In this document: positions 43,873-58,333 of the stretch, in pieces
Numbering within the stretch: the first letter of the stretch is position 1
How the letters are laid out: every line of letters begins with the position of its first letter
NCBI RefSeq assembly: GCF_900100665.1
Contig: NZ_FNCS01000003.1
Coordinates: 248,001-312,000, forward strand
Direction: 5' to 3'
Source of the DNA: Pelagibacterium luteolum
Lineage (GTDB): Bacteria; Pseudomonadota; Alphaproteobacteria; Rhizobiales; Devosiaceae
DNA: 64,000 nt
Made by a program: the position numbers and the translations under genes
The notes under the pieces: generated by a model
Database searches by the model: none
What the model saw: the letters and a program-made list of their open reading frames with translations, nothing else
What the model was told of the DNA's origin: nothing

Positions 43873-44730
43873 TTACGCCTTGATCGGAATCCAGATTTCG
43901 ATACCACCCAGCCCGGTATGGGGATCGAACTTTTCATCGTAGAGCTCGAACATCGGCGCTGACCCATCCGCTTCAAACGGCGAGGATGGCAGATATCGGC
44001 TCCAGATCTCATTCATCGTGTGCCGCAGTTGCGAGATATGGCTCTTGTGGGCAAAAACCAGATAGGTCTGGGCCGGCACTTTGATCTGCTCGAGTTCCGG
44101 CGGCACCGCGTGCGGCGCGGCCGCGCGAACCCCGCAGGTATAGCGGAACGTTCCCTCGGCCTCGTCGAACGCATCGCACAGCCCGAACCACACGCCCTTA
44201 TCCTCCCCGAGCGTGCCCTCAAACGCCTGGAACGCCGTCCATTGCGCCGGAATGCCTCCAACGTCGCGATAGCCATAGCGCCGCGCAAGGCCAATAATCG
44301 TCATCGCATCGCCGGTCTCGCGCCGCGGTTCATCCAGCGCAACCGCTGTCTCATCCACTCTATCCATTCTCAAAGGCTCCACAAATCGGTTTGGGTCGAC
44401 AGCGCACCCATCCCGCACGGCGTCAGGCGTCTGCCCGAACCGCTCACGAAATGCGCGCGTGAAGGCTTCATGGGAGCCATATCCAGCGTCCAGTGCGACA
44501 TCGAGAATCCTCGGCGCGCCAGCCGCCAACTCTCGGGCCGCCTCCGTCAACCGCCGCCCGCGCAGATACTCCATGACCGGCAAGCCGGTCGCCGCGGCAA
44601 AGCCCCGGCACATATGGAAACGCGAAACCCCGCAGGCCGCCGCGATATCATCGAGTTCGACACCCTTGCGAAAATTGCCCTCGATATACCAGAGCACCTT
44701 GCCAACGAACCGCGCCAAAAGGCTCTCCAC
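43873..44730 (-). CDS. AraC-family regulator with GyrI-like effector domain
   Basis: A 285-residue regulator of the Rob/SoxS-with-GyrI type. Two helix-turn-helix units lie at residues about 15-110 (LDDIAAACGVSRFHMCRGF and ILDVALDAGYGSHEAFTRAFRERFG). The C-terminal GyrI-like domain, residues about 125-285, is a multidrug-binding-like fold (GIPAQWTAFQAFEG, QTYLVFAHKSHISQL, FELYDEKFDP). Such proteins often control drug efflux genes; none is adjacent. The GTG start at 44730 has AAGGA upstream. An ABM-domain gene lies upstream on the same strand and may be a target. Confidence 0.88.
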   Translation of the reverse strand: MESLLARFVGKVLWYIEGNFRKGVELDDIAAACGVSRFHMCRGFAAATGLPVMEYLRGRRLTEAARELAAGAPRILDVALDAGYGSHEAFTRAFRERFGQTPDAVRDGCAVDPNRFVEPLRMDRVDETAVALDEPRRETGDAMTIIGLARRYGYRDVGGIPAQWTAFQAFEGTLGEDKGVWFGLCDAFDEAEGTFRYTCGVRAAAPHAVPPELEQIKVPAQTYLVFAHKSHISQLRHTMNEIWSRYLPSSPFEADGSAPMFELYDEKFDPHTGLGGIEIWIPIKA

Positions 44731-44788
44731 TTGTCCTTACGGCCCAACCTTGCCCTGCGCAGCGCAGTTTGGCTTGATCGGTCTTGCG

Positions 44789-45088
44789 CTATTGCGCCAT
44801 GAGCCCGATCCCGCCCACCGGCTCGGTTTCGAACCGGTGGTCGAACCCCGCGATCAGCGGCCGCGCCCGTGCGATCGCATCCCTTACCGCTTCGATCTGC
44901 AATGAACCCTTATGGCTCTCCGGCCCATCCCAGATTTCTGTCACCCTGATGCCGTCCGAATGCTCCGCACAGCGCGCCACGATATAGCTGTGGCATCCCG
45001 GCAGCGATCCCGTACTCTCCAACAGGATCGACACCAACTCCTCGCGCCGGCCCTCCACCGCCAATATCCGCCCGATCAGTCCATACAC
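44789..45088 (-). CDS. ABM-domain (quinol monooxygenase-like) protein
   Basis: A 99-residue dimeric alpha+beta barrel domain of the antibiotic biosynthesis monooxygenase class. It has GRILAVEGRREELVSILL, a conserved PGCHSYIVAR strand, EIWDGPESHKGSLQ and a final Asp/His-rich turn. GTG 45088 is chosen: it has a GGAGGG site at correct spacing and puts the first strand at the N-terminus. The frame can be extended to 45205, but that part reads like non-coding sequence. The substrate is unknown. It lies between prmA (divergent) and the AraC-GyrI regulator. Confidence 0.72.
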   Translation of the reverse strand: MYGLIGRILAVEGRREELVSILLESTGSLPGCHSYIVARCAEHSDGIRVTEIWDGPESHKGSLQIEAVRDAIARARPLIAGFDHRFETEPVGGIGLMAQ

Positions 45089-45219
45089 AGCACCGCCCTC
45101 CAATCCGGAACAAATAAAGAACAAAATCTTCCCCTTGTCCAGAGCAATCTCCCGGCTCTGTTGACTTCTCAACAGCCCCGCTGCACAACCCGCCGCGCCC
45201 CTCAAAGGATCGGACTACC

Positions 45220-46089
45220 ATGCCTCAGGACCAGATTTCGACGCCTCTCACCAAGGATCAGGCCTACGCCTTGGTCGATGCGGTCATGGAGCGCGATGAT
45301 CTGGCGCTCACGGCATCGGCTCACGAAAATGAGGACACTGGCGAATGGTTCTTCGAGGCCACCTGCGACAGCCCTCCCGATATCAAGGCATTCGAAGCGC
45401 TGGCCCAGACCGTGCTCGGCGGCGATGTTAACTTCGCGATCAACCCGATCGCCGAGGACACCGATTGGGTGTCCCGCTCGCTTGAAGGGCTAAAGCCTGT
45501 TCTTGCCGGGGGATTTTATGTTTATGGCGGCCATGAATCCACGCCGCCGCCTGCTGGCGTAATCCCGATCCACATCGACGCTGCCCAGGCCTTCGGCACC
45601 GGACATCACGAGACAACCACCGGATGCCTTGAAGCCATCCAGCGCGTCCTCAAACGCAAGCGCCCCATGCGCCCGATCGACGTTGGCACCGGCACGGGCA
45701 TTCTGGCCATCGCCGTAGCCAAACGACGCAAGATCCCCGTCATTGCCTCGGACATCGATCCTTTGGCCGTGCGCATCACGCGCGAAAACGCGCGCCTTAA
45801 CGGTGTCGGTCATCTCATCGTCGAGGTCGATGCGGCCGGGCTCGATCACACCACAATCCAGGGCAATGCGCCATACGATCTGATCATCGCCAATATTCTG
45901 GCCGGGCCGCTGGTGACGCTCTCGCCGGGCATCGGGCGCATCGCCGAAAAAGGCGCCGCGATCATCCTCTCGGGCCTGCTCAACACCCAGGCTCAGCGCG
46001 TCATCGCGGCCTATAATCGCCAGGGCATGGTCCTAAAGGACCGCATCGTCCGCAAGGACTGGACGACGCTGGTCTTGGAAAAAGCATAA
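45220..46089 (+). CDS. prmA: Ribosomal protein L11 methyltransferase
   Basis: SAM-dependent methyltransferase that trimethylates ribosomal protein L11. The N-terminal substrate-recognition domain covers residues about 1-110, followed by the Rossmann methyltransferase. SAM motif I is IDVGTGTGILAIAVAK, motif II VIASDIDPLAVRIT, and the PrmA-specific DLIIANILAGPL follows. The AFGTGHHETT turn just before motif I is diagnostic. It has 289 residues. It is followed by a small gene on the other strand and then pepP, an order familiar in Hyphomicrobiales. Confidence 0.93.
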   Translation: MPQDQISTPLTKDQAYALVDAVMERDDLALTASAHENEDTGEWFFEATCDSPPDIKAFEALAQTVLGGDVNFAINPIAEDTDWVSRSLEGLKPVLAGGFYVYGGHESTPPPAGVIPIHIDAAQAFGTGHHETTTGCLEAIQRVLKRKRPMRPIDVGTGTGILAIAVAKRRKIPVIASDIDPLAVRITRENARLNGVGHLIVEVDAAGLDHTTIQGNAPYDLIIANILAGPLVTLSPGIGRIAEKGAAIILSGLLNTQAQRVIAAYNRQGMVLKDRIVRKDWTTLVLEKA

Positions 46090-46090
46090 C

Positions 46091-46122
46091 AAAAAGCCCC
46101 TGCGGCGGAGGCCGTGGGGGCT
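46091..46122 (-). terminator. Rho-independent terminator for the small minus-strand gene
   Basis: Stem AGCCCC (46095-46100) / GGGGCT (46117-46122), with an inner CGGC/GCCG pair. On the minus strand it is followed by TTTTT (A run 46091-46095 on +). It lies just after the prmA stop codon and faces the 46165 gene. Confidence 0.7.
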
Positions 46123-46164
46123 CATCGTTCGATAGGATCGACTGGGAACTAGCCCCAGGCGACC

Positions 46165-46308
46165 TTACTTTGTTTCAGCTTTCTTGGACGCGCCGAAGTC
46201 GCACCCGTAAATCCGCGAATAGCGATCGACCTGGCGAGCCGCTTCACGGCTGCGGGCTTCGATCATGGCATCGAGTGCCTTGCGGAAGAAGCTTTTGTCT
46301 TCAACCAT
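46165..46308 (-). CDS. Small basic helical protein
   Basis: A 47-residue protein: a helix (KSFFRKALDAMIEARSREAA) followed by RQVDRYSRIYGCDFG and a polar tail. ATG 46308 has a very good AAGGAG ribosome site 6-7 bases away. A 71-residue version from TTG 46380 is possible, but its first part overlaps a promoter-like stretch. The function is unknown; short helical proteins of this type are frequent in Rhizobiales. It has its own terminator, which supports it being a real transcription unit. Confidence 0.62.
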   Translation of the reverse strand: MVEDKSFFRKALDAMIEARSREAARQVDRYSRIYGCDFGASKKAETK

Positions 46309-46516
46309 TGCATCTCTCCTTAAGTCCTGGCGCAGCGAGTTCACTTCGCCTTCGAGCCTATAGATAGACGCATCGGTCAATGTTGGTTAGACCTCAAAGG
46401 GAAAACCAGCCATGACCCTCGCGCATGGACGGTTAACGAAAGCGGAAACGCAAAAACAGACAAAGGGATCACGACCGTCCTTCGGCCAACGAGCGGCGAT
46501 GACCCGGAAAGACATC

Positions 46517-48346
46517 ATGCCCGACTATAAAGCCATTCCAGACGCCAAATATCAGTCCTTCGAGGAAAAATCCGATCCCACCCAGGTCGCTCCGCGCCTT
46601 GCCGCGGTGCGCACGCAACTTGCGGCGATGGGCATCGACGGCATTCTCATACCCCGCACCGACGTGCATCAGGGCGAATATGTGCCCGACAGCGACGCCC
46701 GCCTCGCCTACCTTACCGGTTTCACAGGCTCAGCCGGCCTTGCCGCCGTTACGGCCGATATCGCCGCCCTGTTCGTGGACAGCCGCTACACGCTTCAGGC
46801 GCCGGCCCAGACCGATACCGCGCTGGTTACGGTCCTCGACACGACAACCGTCAAGCCCGGCCCATGGCTCGCTGAACATCTCCCCGCCGGCGCGCGCCTG
46901 GGTTTTGATCCATGGCTGCACACGCCCGGCCGCCTCGCTCCGATCCGCGAAGCGCTCGAAAATGCCGGTATCGAACTGATCCCGGTTGAAAACCCAGTCG
47001 ATGCCATTTGGGACGACCGCCCCGATGCCCCCAAGGGTCCCATCGAAGTGCTTGGTCACAATCGAACCGGAAAGTCGACCGAGGCCAAGCTTGCCGAACT
47101 CCGCACCACGATGAGCAAGGACGGCGCCGACGCCGTTGTTTTGACGCTGCCAGAATCGCTCTGCTGGCTATTCAATGTCCGTGGCCGAGACGTGCCGCAC
47201 AATCCCTTCGTTCTGGGCTTTGCGATTGTCCCCGCCGAAGGGACGCCGACCCTTTTCGTGGCCGACAACAAGCTCACCGATGAAAACCGCCAGGCGCTCG
47301 AAGGCATCGCCGAACTCAGGGACAAGGGCGAATTCGAAGCGGCTCTTGCCCAGTTGGCAGCCGCTGAATCATCGGTGTGGTTCGATCCCGAAACCGCGCC
47401 CATCCGCGTAAAATCGGTCCTTGCGGATGCTGGAGCGCGCCTCATCGAAAAGCGCGACCCCGTCCTTTTGCCCAAAGCGCGGAAAAACGACGTCGAACTC
47501 GCCGGCATGCGTGAAGCCCAAAAGCTTGACGGCATAGCGGTCGCCAAATTTCTCGCATGGTTCGACGAAGCTGCACCCCATGGCGACCTGACCGAAATCG
47601 ACATCGTCAAGATGCTGGAATCGTTTCGCCGCGACGAACCGACCGCCGTTGACATCAGCTTTGAAACCATCTCCGGTTCCGGCCCGAACGGCGCCATCGT
47701 CCACTATCGCGTATCGGAAAAGTCCAATCGCGGCCTCAACCCCGGTGAATTGATGTTGGTGGATTCGGGCGGGCAATACCTCTCGGGCACCACCGACATA
47801 ACCCGCACCATGGCCTCAGGCCCCGCAACCGACGAGCAGAAAGACCGCTTCACACGGGTCCTCAAGGGCATGATCGCGATCTCTCGCGCACGCTTTCCAG
47901 CCGGCACGGCGGGATCCCAGATCGATGCTCTGGCCCGCCAGTTTCTCTGGCAGATCGGCAAGACCTATAATCACGGCACGGGCCACGGCGTCGGCGCGTT
48001 TCTATCGGTCCATGAAGGACCGGCCGGCATCGCCCCGAGCTATACCGTGCCGCTCGAAGCGGGCATGGTGCTCTCCAATGAGCCGGGCTACTACCTTGAG
48101 GGCCAGTACGGCATTCGGATAGAAAACCTGATCGTCGTCCAGGAGAGCGAAGACTTTCCCGGCTATCTCGATTTTGAAACGTTGACGCTCGCCCCCATCG
48201 ACCGCCGGCTGATTGCCGTAGAACTCCTCGACGCTGCGGAACGCGATTGGCTCAATGCCTATCACGCCCGTGTCTCACGGGAGATTGGACCACACCTCGA
48301 CACCCAGACCCGCGGCTGGCTCGACCAGGCCACCGCCCCGATCTGA
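46517..48346 (+). CDS. pepP: Xaa-Pro aminopeptidase (M24 family, large form)
   Basis: Di-metal peptidase removing N-terminal residues before proline. At 609 residues it is the three-domain aminopeptidase P type: two creatinase-like N-terminal domains (DGILIPRTDVHQGEYV onward) and a C-terminal pita-bread domain. Metal-ligand motifs are LVDSGGQYLSGTTDITRT (two Asp), GTGHGVGAFLSVHEGP (His), NEPGYY (Glu) and IRIENLI (Glu). ATG 46517 follows GGAAAG. Frames extending back to 46412 exist but lack a ribosome site. It follows prmA and one small antisense gene. Confidence 0.92.
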   Translation: MPDYKAIPDAKYQSFEEKSDPTQVAPRLAAVRTQLAAMGIDGILIPRTDVHQGEYVPDSDARLAYLTGFTGSAGLAAVTADIAALFVDSRYTLQAPAQTDTALVTVLDTTTVKPGPWLAEHLPAGARLGFDPWLHTPGRLAPIREALENAGIELIPVENPVDAIWDDRPDAPKGPIEVLGHNRTGKSTEAKLAELRTTMSKDGADAVVLTLPESLCWLFNVRGRDVPHNPFVLGFAIVPAEGTPTLFVADNKLTDENRQALEGIAELRDKGEFEAALAQLAAAESSVWFDPETAPIRVKSVLADAGARLIEKRDPVLLPKARKNDVELAGMREAQKLDGIAVAKFLAWFDEAAPHGDLTEIDIVKMLESFRRDEPTAVDISFETISGSGPNGAIVHYRVSEKSNRGLNPGELMLVDSGGQYLSGTTDITRTMASGPATDEQKDRFTRVLKGMIAISRARFPAGTAGSQIDALARQFLWQIGKTYNHGTGHGVGAFLSVHEGPAGIAPSYTVPLEAGMVLSNEPGYYLEGQYGIRIENLIVVQESEDFPGYLDFETLTLAPIDRRLIAVELLDAAERDWLNAYHARVSREIGPHLDTQTRGWLDQATAPI

Positions 48347-48355
48347 TCCGTCAAA

Positions 48356-48383
48356 CCGATCCCCGGCTAACCCCGGGGATCGG
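48356..48383. terminator. Strong hairpin between convergent genes
   Basis: Perfect 11-bp stem CCGATCCCCGG (48356-48366) / CCGGGGATCGG (48373-48383) with a 6-base loop. The only U-run is a weak TTT on the minus strand. It lies between pepP and the converging 48410 gene and may stop transcription from both sides. Confidence 0.5.
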
Positions 48384-48409
48384 CATTCAAAGTCGCAGGG
48401 CATCTGCCC

Positions 48410-53549
<5,140 letters not shown>

Positions 53550-53714
53550 CGCTCCAGCGGCTCCCATTCGGCTAAAGCGCTACGGAAGGACGAGAGCCCC
53601 TGCCGATCGAACGCGCGACCAAAAACTTTGCAGCACCACTCTTTACAGCGCCGGCCACCCACCCTGCAAACGCCAAGGCACGCAGATCGAGATGATCCAC
53701 AACTCGCTGAATGC

Positions 53715-53729
53715 GAACATTACAGGAAC
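53715..53729 (-). promoter_or_regulatory. SOS (LexA) box upstream of recN
   Basis: On the minus strand: GTTC-CTGTAAT-GTTC, an exact match to the alphaproteobacterial LexA consensus GTTC-N7-GTTC. It lies between the bamD terminator and the recN start, pointing to recN as the controlled gene. RecN is an SOS gene in most bacteria studied. Confidence 0.75.
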
Positions 53730-53752
53730 AAAATCACCTCGGCAAGACCATG

Positions 53753-53779
53753 AAAAATGCCCCGGGGATGACCGGGGCA
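53753..53779 (-). terminator. Rho-independent terminator after bamD
   Basis: Perfect 8-bp stem TGCCCCGG (53758-53765) / CCGGGGCA (53772-53779) with a 6-base loop, followed on the minus strand by TTTTT (A run 53753-53757). It separates the lpxC-bamD region from recN, which therefore needs its own promoter. Confidence 0.8.
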
Positions 53780-53810
53780 CTTAAAATTCCAGAAGCGACG
53801 ACAGTGCCGC

Positions 53811-54641
53811 TTATGCGGACATCCAGTTGCCGGTCACCATCTGCGGCGCCAGACCCTGGTTCTGCAAGAGCGTGAACCCGCGCTGATACCATTCGGAATT
53901 GGGGTAGTTCGTGCCCAGCACAGCGATCGCCGTCTGCGACTCACCCGACAGTCCGAGGCGCAAATAAGCTTCTGCCAGGCGGAACAGCGCTTCTTCCACA
54001 TGCGTCGAGGTTTGGTGATCCTCGACAACCGTCCTGAAGCGATTGATAGCTGCCGTGAACTGGCCATTGCCGAGATAATAGCGGCCAACGCTCATTTCCT
54101 TGCCGGCCACCTGGTCTTGCGACACGAGCACCATCTGGCGCGATTCTTCGGCATATTGAGAATTGGGGAAGCGCGACTGCAGCAATTCGAACGTATCGAT
54201 CGCGTCGGCGGCCAGTTCCTGGTCACGCGTGATGTCGGTAATCTGCTGGTAATAGGAACTGCCCTTGAGGAACAGGACGTAGTCGGCCTCGCTGCCATTG
54301 GGATAGAGCGCCAGATACCGATCGGCCGCGCGCACTGCCTCGGCAAACCGGCCGGAGCGGAAATTGGCGAAAGTCAGCATGACCTTTGCGCGCTCGTTCT
54401 CATCGGAGAACGGATGCTGCTGCTCAAGCTTTTCGAGGTCCTGGATCGCCGCATTGTAGCGGTTGGCGTCCATATTGGTGACGGCGCTCGAATAGAGCTG
54501 ATCCGCCGGCACCAGAGGTTCGACATTGTCGCGTGCAAACATGCCCAGCGGCGAACAGGCGGCCAGCATGCCGGCCATCGCGATAACCGCAGCGAGCTTT
54601 AACACCCTGGGCATATTACGTCTGTTGGCTGTGCTACCCAC
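53811..54641 (-). CDS. bamD: Outer membrane assembly lipoprotein BamD
   Basis: Essential lipoprotein of the BAM complex that inserts beta-barrel proteins in the outer membrane. The 276-residue protein has a lipoprotein signal (residues about 12-29) ending in lipobox LAAC, followed by five TPR-like helix pairs (YNAAIQDLEKLEQQHPFS, EAVRAADRYLALYPNG, DTFELLQSRFPNS and others). The GTG start at 54641 is supported by GGAG six bases upstream; the ATG nine codons in has none. It lies between lpxC and recN, a conserved alphaproteobacterial order, with a terminator behind it. Confidence 0.94.
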   Translation of the reverse strand: MGSTANRRNMPRVLKLAAVIAMAGMLAACSPLGMFARDNVEPLVPADQLYSSAVTNMDANRYNAAIQDLEKLEQQHPFSDENERAKVMLTFANFRSGRFAEAVRAADRYLALYPNGSEADYVLFLKGSSYYQQITDITRDQELAADAIDTFELLQSRFPNSQYAEESRQMVLVSQDQVAGKEMSVGRYYLGNGQFTAAINRFRTVVEDHQTSTHVEEALFRLAEAYLRLGLSGESQTAIAVLGTNYPNSEWYQRGFTLLQNQGLAPQMVTGNWMSA

Positions 54642-54744
54642 GAATAACTCCGTCCTCTTTGCCCGGCACTTCTGCCGTCCGCGTCCGTTTGACGACCCCG
54701 CTATAGGGCAATCTGATCAAAACTGTGACAGGGTTATCGCCCAA

Positions 54745-55701
54745 TCACCCGATCGAACGCAAGTAGGGCGCGACTGTGAGCGTTTCGGGGAGGTCCGCCA
54801 GCGCTTCCATTTCGAGCGGCAACGCATCTGCATCGACGATCTCGTAATTGTTTTCGCTGGCAAAGAGCGACTTGAGGACGAGGGCGTTGAGCCCATGTCC
54901 GCCCTTATAGGATTTGAACCGCCCATAAATAGGCTGCCCCGCCAGCGCCAGATCGCCCACGGCGTCGAGCAGCTTGTGGCGCACGAATTCGTCGCGGAAC
55001 CGCAGCCCGTCAGGATTGACGATGCGCTCCTCCTCGATGGCGATGGAGTTTTCAAGGCTCGAACCGAGCGCGTAGCCCGCCTGCCGCAACACCTTGGCCT
55101 GCGCCACGAACCCGAAGGTGCGTGCCGGTGCCACGTCTTCGGCAAACCGGCGCGGCGACCAGTCGAAAATCATCCGCTGACGCCCGATGACCTTGGAGTT
55201 AAAATCGATTTCGACGTCGAAGGCCCGGCCGTTATAGGGCTCGAGCATGGCGAAGGCGTCGTTGTCGCGCACGGTGACGGTGCGCAGAATGCGCAAGAAT
55301 TTCTTGCGCGGCGCCTGCGCGAGCAGTCCGACCTCGAGGATGGCGCGCACAAAAGGTTCTGCGCTGCCGTCGACGATCGGACATTCTTCGCCGGTCACGA
55401 CGATTTCGGCATTGTCGATCCCCAACCCGCTCAATGCGGCGAGGACGTGCTCGACCGTGGCGATCGAAACCGACTGGCCGAGATCGATCACGGTGCACAA
55501 CGACGTCCGCGTCACCCGATCATGCTCGACGCGCAAACGCCCAGCGATCGTGCCGTCTTCGAGAAGGCGGGTGAGGATATAGCCGGAGTCGGCGGGAGCG
55601 GGCTTGATGGCCAGACGCGACGGACTTCCGTTATGCACGCCGATCCCGGCAAACTCGACAGGACGCGACAACGTGCACTGACGCACGGAATAATTGGTCA
55701 T
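54745..55701 (-). CDS. lpxC: UDP-3-O-acyl-N-acetylglucosamine deacetylase
   Basis: Zinc enzyme for the committed step of lipid A synthesis. The 318-residue protein has the paired LpxC domains. Zinc and catalytic motifs are SIATVEHVLAALSGLGIDN (His), HKLLDAVGDLALAG (His and Asp) and KGGHGLNALVL (His). ATG 55701 follows AGGAG; the in-frame extension from 55764 has no such site. It lies 108 bp after ftsZ, as in most Alphaproteobacteria. The 103-bp gap to bamD shows no clear terminator. Confidence 0.96.
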   Translation of the reverse strand: MTNYSVRQCTLSRPVEFAGIGVHNGSPSRLAIKPAPADSGYILTRLLEDGTIAGRLRVEHDRVTRTSLCTVIDLGQSVSIATVEHVLAALSGLGIDNAEIVVTGEECPIVDGSAEPFVRAILEVGLLAQAPRKKFLRILRTVTVRDNDAFAMLEPYNGRAFDVEIDFNSKVIGRQRMIFDWSPRRFAEDVAPARTFGFVAQAKVLRQAGYALGSSLENSIAIEEERIVNPDGLRFRDEFVRHKLLDAVGDLALAGQPIYGRFKSYKGGHGLNALVLKSLFASENNYEIVDADALPLEMEALADLPETLTVAPYLRSIG

Positions 55702-55809
55702 GAGTACTCCTGGCCAAAGAGGAAGAGCGGCCGACGGTCTTACTAACGAAACTCGGCCCGACACGAAAGACGCGCCGGGCCGATTCAGAAGCTAATCTTC
55801 AAATTTGTG

Positions 55810-57552
55810 CTAACCGTGGCGTTTAAGAAACGCTGGTATTTCCAACTGCTCTTTCTGCGGGGCGCGAACAGGCGCACGACCCTGGGCATCGAGCTGGCCG
55901 GTCGCACCCTCGACAGGCGCACGCGGTGCCTGCGGGCGCGGGGGCGCGGCTTCGATGGCGCTGCGGGCAGCGGCATCGTCGAATTCGGGCTGCACACGCT
56001 CACGCTGCGGCTCGGCTTCGCCACCGATGTTCAGGCCCACATTGGACGCAAGACGCCGGAACAGGGCACGAGCATTGCGAGGCTCTTCACCCTTGACCTG
56101 CTGCGGCACCATCTGCTGGCGCGCAACATTGGGCAGCTCTTCCTGACGCGGCATACGGCGCTGGATTTGCGGACGTTCTGCCGATGTCGGGACATAGGGC
56201 TTGGGCATCGCCGCTTCCGGCGCACGCTGGGTTTCTTCCACCTGCTGACGGGCAGCAGCCGGAACGTAAGGTTCGATGGTTACGCCATCGTCCTGCCGCG
56301 CCGAAGGATTGGCCGGAGCGCCGTGGCCCTGCTTGATCGCGCTGGCGACAGCTGCTTCGAACTGGTCGTCCGACATATGCGCTGCAACCGGAGCGGCCTG
56401 CTGAGGCGCGGGAGCCTGTGCAGCAGCGTGCTGCTGCGGCTGAGCCTGCATCGGAGCTGGCGCTGCGGCCTGCGATTCAACGGGCTTCTGAGCGATCTGC
56501 GGCTGGGCCGGGGCCTCGCCCGGACGACGCGCCTGCAAAGGCTGACGCGAGGCGTTGGGCTTGACGGGATCGAGCGCCTGAACCATCAGCGCGTCCGTAC
56601 CGGTGGCAACCACCGAAACCCGCACCTTGCCCTGCAGCGATTCATCGAACGTCGCGCCAAGGATGATGTTGGCGTCGGAATCCACTTCCTCGCGGATACG
56701 CGAAGCAGCTTCATCGACCTCGTAAAGTGTCATGTCCTTGCCGCCGGTGATCGAGATCAGCAGACCGCGCGCACCCTGCATGGAGACATCGTCGAGCAGC
56801 GGATTGGCGATTGCCGCCTCGGCCGCGTGACGTGCACGATCTTCGCCTTCGGCCTCGCCCGTCCCCATCATCGCCTTGCCCATGCCGCGCATCACGGCGC
56901 GCACGTCGGCGAAATCGAGGTTGATGAGGCCTTCCTTGACCATCAGGTCCGTAATACAGGCAACGCCCGAGAACAGCACCTCGTCGGCCATCGCGAAGGC
57001 GTCGGCAAACGTGGTCTTTTCATTGGCGACCCGGAACAGATTCTGGTTCGGGATGACGATCAGCGTATCGACATGGCGATGCAACTCGTCAATGCCCTCT
57101 TCGGCCAGCTTGAGGCGACGATTGCCTTCGAACTGGAAGGGCTTGGTCACGACACCGACGGTCAGGATACCCTGCTCGCGTGCCGCACGCGCCACGACTG
57201 GCGCAGCACCTGTGCCCGTACCACCGCCCATACCGGCTGTGATGAACACCATGTGCGAACCCGAAAGGTGATCGTTGAGCTCGTCGAAGCTTTCTTCGGC
57301 AGCCGCACGGCCCACTTCGGGATGCGATCCGGCACCAAGGCCTTCGGTCACGCCGACACCGAGCTGGATAACCCGCTGTGCACGCGACAGGGCAAGCGCC
57401 TGTGCGTCGGTATTGGCCACCACGAACTCCACGCCTTCCAGCCCGGAGTTAATCATATTGTTGACGGCGTTGCCGCCAGCGCCGCCGACACCAAAGACGG
57501 TGATTCTCGGCTTAAGTTCCTGGATTCCCGGGATCTGTAGGTTGATTGTCAT
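55810..57552 (-). CDS. ftsZ: Cell division protein FtsZ, long-tailed alphaproteobacterial form
   Basis: Tubulin-like GTPase that forms the division ring. The 580-residue protein has GTPase core residues 1-320 ([17 protein letters not shown], signature [10 protein letters not shown] at 109-118, and [19 protein letters not shown]-like [10 protein letters not shown]). A very long Ala/Gln/Pro-rich linker of about 240 residues follows, ending in a conserved tail ([11 protein letters not shown]) for FtsA and other partners. ATG 57552 gives the usual [15 protein letters not shown] start. It is cut off from ftsA by about 1.5 kb, and a CtrA-like motif lies upstream. Confidence 0.96.
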   Translation of the reverse strand: MTINLQIPGIQELKPRITVFGVGGAGGNAVNNMINSGLEGVEFVVANTDAQALALSRAQRVIQLGVGVTEGLGAGSHPEVGRAAAEESFDELNDHLSGSHMVFITAGMGGGTGTGAAPVVARAAREQGILTVGVVTKPFQFEGNRRLKLAEEGIDELHRHVDTLIVIPNQNLFRVANEKTTFADAFAMADEVLFSGVACITDLMVKEGLINLDFADVRAVMRGMGKAMMGTGEAEGEDRARHAAEAAIANPLLDDVSMQGARGLLISITGGKDMTLYEVDEAASRIREEVDSDANIILGATFDESLQGKVRVSVVATGTDALMVQALDPVKPNASRQPLQARRPGEAPAQPQIAQKPVESQAAAPAPMQAQPQQHAAAQAPAPQQAAPVAAHMSDDQFEAAVASAIKQGHGAPANPSARQDDGVTIEPYVPAAARQQVEETQRAPEAAMPKPYVPTSAERPQIQRRMPRQEELPNVARQQMVPQQVKGEEPRNARALFRRLASNVGLNIGGEAEPQRERVQPEFDDAAARSAIEAAPPRPQAPRAPVEGATGQLDAQGRAPVRAPQKEQLEIPAFLKRHG

Positions 57553-57599
57553 CTCTGGCCCCATAGTGGCTGTGTGTACCAGATTTACCGCTCAATTCG

Positions 57600-57614
57600 T
57601 TAACCGGACCCTAA
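57600..57614. promoter_or_regulatory. CtrA-like motif upstream of ftsZ
   Basis: TTAA-CCGGACC-CTAA is one mismatch from the CtrA consensus TTAA-N7-TTAA, centred about 55 bp before the ftsZ start. A second GTTAACC half-site lies at 57631-57637. CtrA represses ftsZ in Caulobacter. AT-rich short motifs arise easily, so confidence is modest. Confidence 0.35.
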
Positions 57615-57791
57615 CAAAGCACCCGATTTCGTTAACCAATGTGCAAATTGCGATACTTGACAGCCACAAAGTCACCAAACGTTAAGGATGATTTGCCCGC
57701 ACCCTCACAGCGAAAAGCTTGACTTCCCAATCGCAGCTTATATAGCCAAATAAGAATATAACTTATGGGTTCGTTTGCAGGAGCACGCATC

Positions 57792-58268
57792 ATGTCCCGG
57801 ATCACTCCGAGCCTCTGGTTCAACAACAATCTCGAAGAGGCCATGGATTTCTACGCCTCTGTCTTTCCTGACACGAAAATCTTCGGCACCACCCGCTACA
57901 CCGAAGGCGGCATGGGCACGCCCGGCACAGTCATGACCGGCGATTTCGAAATCCTCGGTCAGCGCTTCAACGCCATCAATGGCGGAGACTATTTCAAATT
58001 TTCCGAGGCCACGTCCTTCATCATCGACTGCAAGGACCAGGCCGAAGTGGACCACTACTGGGAAAAGCTGCCCGCCGACGGCGGCGCCGAAAGCCAGTGC
58101 GGCTGGGTCAAGGACAAGTTCGGCGTCTCCTGGCAAATCGTCCCCCGCGCCCTCTACGAAACCGTCACCGGCAAAGACCCCGCCGGCGCTCAACGCGCCA
58201 CCCAGGCCATGCTCAAGATGCAGAAACTGATCATCGCCGATCTGGAGAAGGCGTATCGCGGGGAGTAG
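57792..58268 (+). CDS. VOC-superfamily protein (PhnB/3-demethylubiquinone-methyltransferase-like)
   Basis: A 158-residue glyoxalase-fold protein of the PhnB-like group. Blocks include ITPSLWFNNNLEEAMDFYASVF, FEILGQRFNAINGG, FIIDCKDQAEVDHYW and GWVKDKFGVSWQIVP. Genes of this group are often labelled 3-demethylubiquinone-9 methyltransferase, but the fold has no SAM site, so that name is doubtful. ATG 57792 has AGGAG upstream. It sits divergently upstream of ftsZ, within the break between ftsA and ftsZ. Its base composition resembles the rest of the window. Confidence 0.88.
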   Translation: MSRITPSLWFNNNLEEAMDFYASVFPDTKIFGTTRYTEGGMGTPGTVMTGDFEILGQRFNAINGGDYFKFSEATSFIIDCKDQAEVDHYWEKLPADGGAESQCGWVKDKFGVSWQIVPRALYETVTGKDPAGAQRATQAMLKMQKLIIADLEKAYRGE

Positions 58269-58333
58269 GGGAGGACCAAGCTGAGATGCATCGATTGGTC
58301 AATTGGAAACTAGCAGGCTGTAAGGTATCTAAA

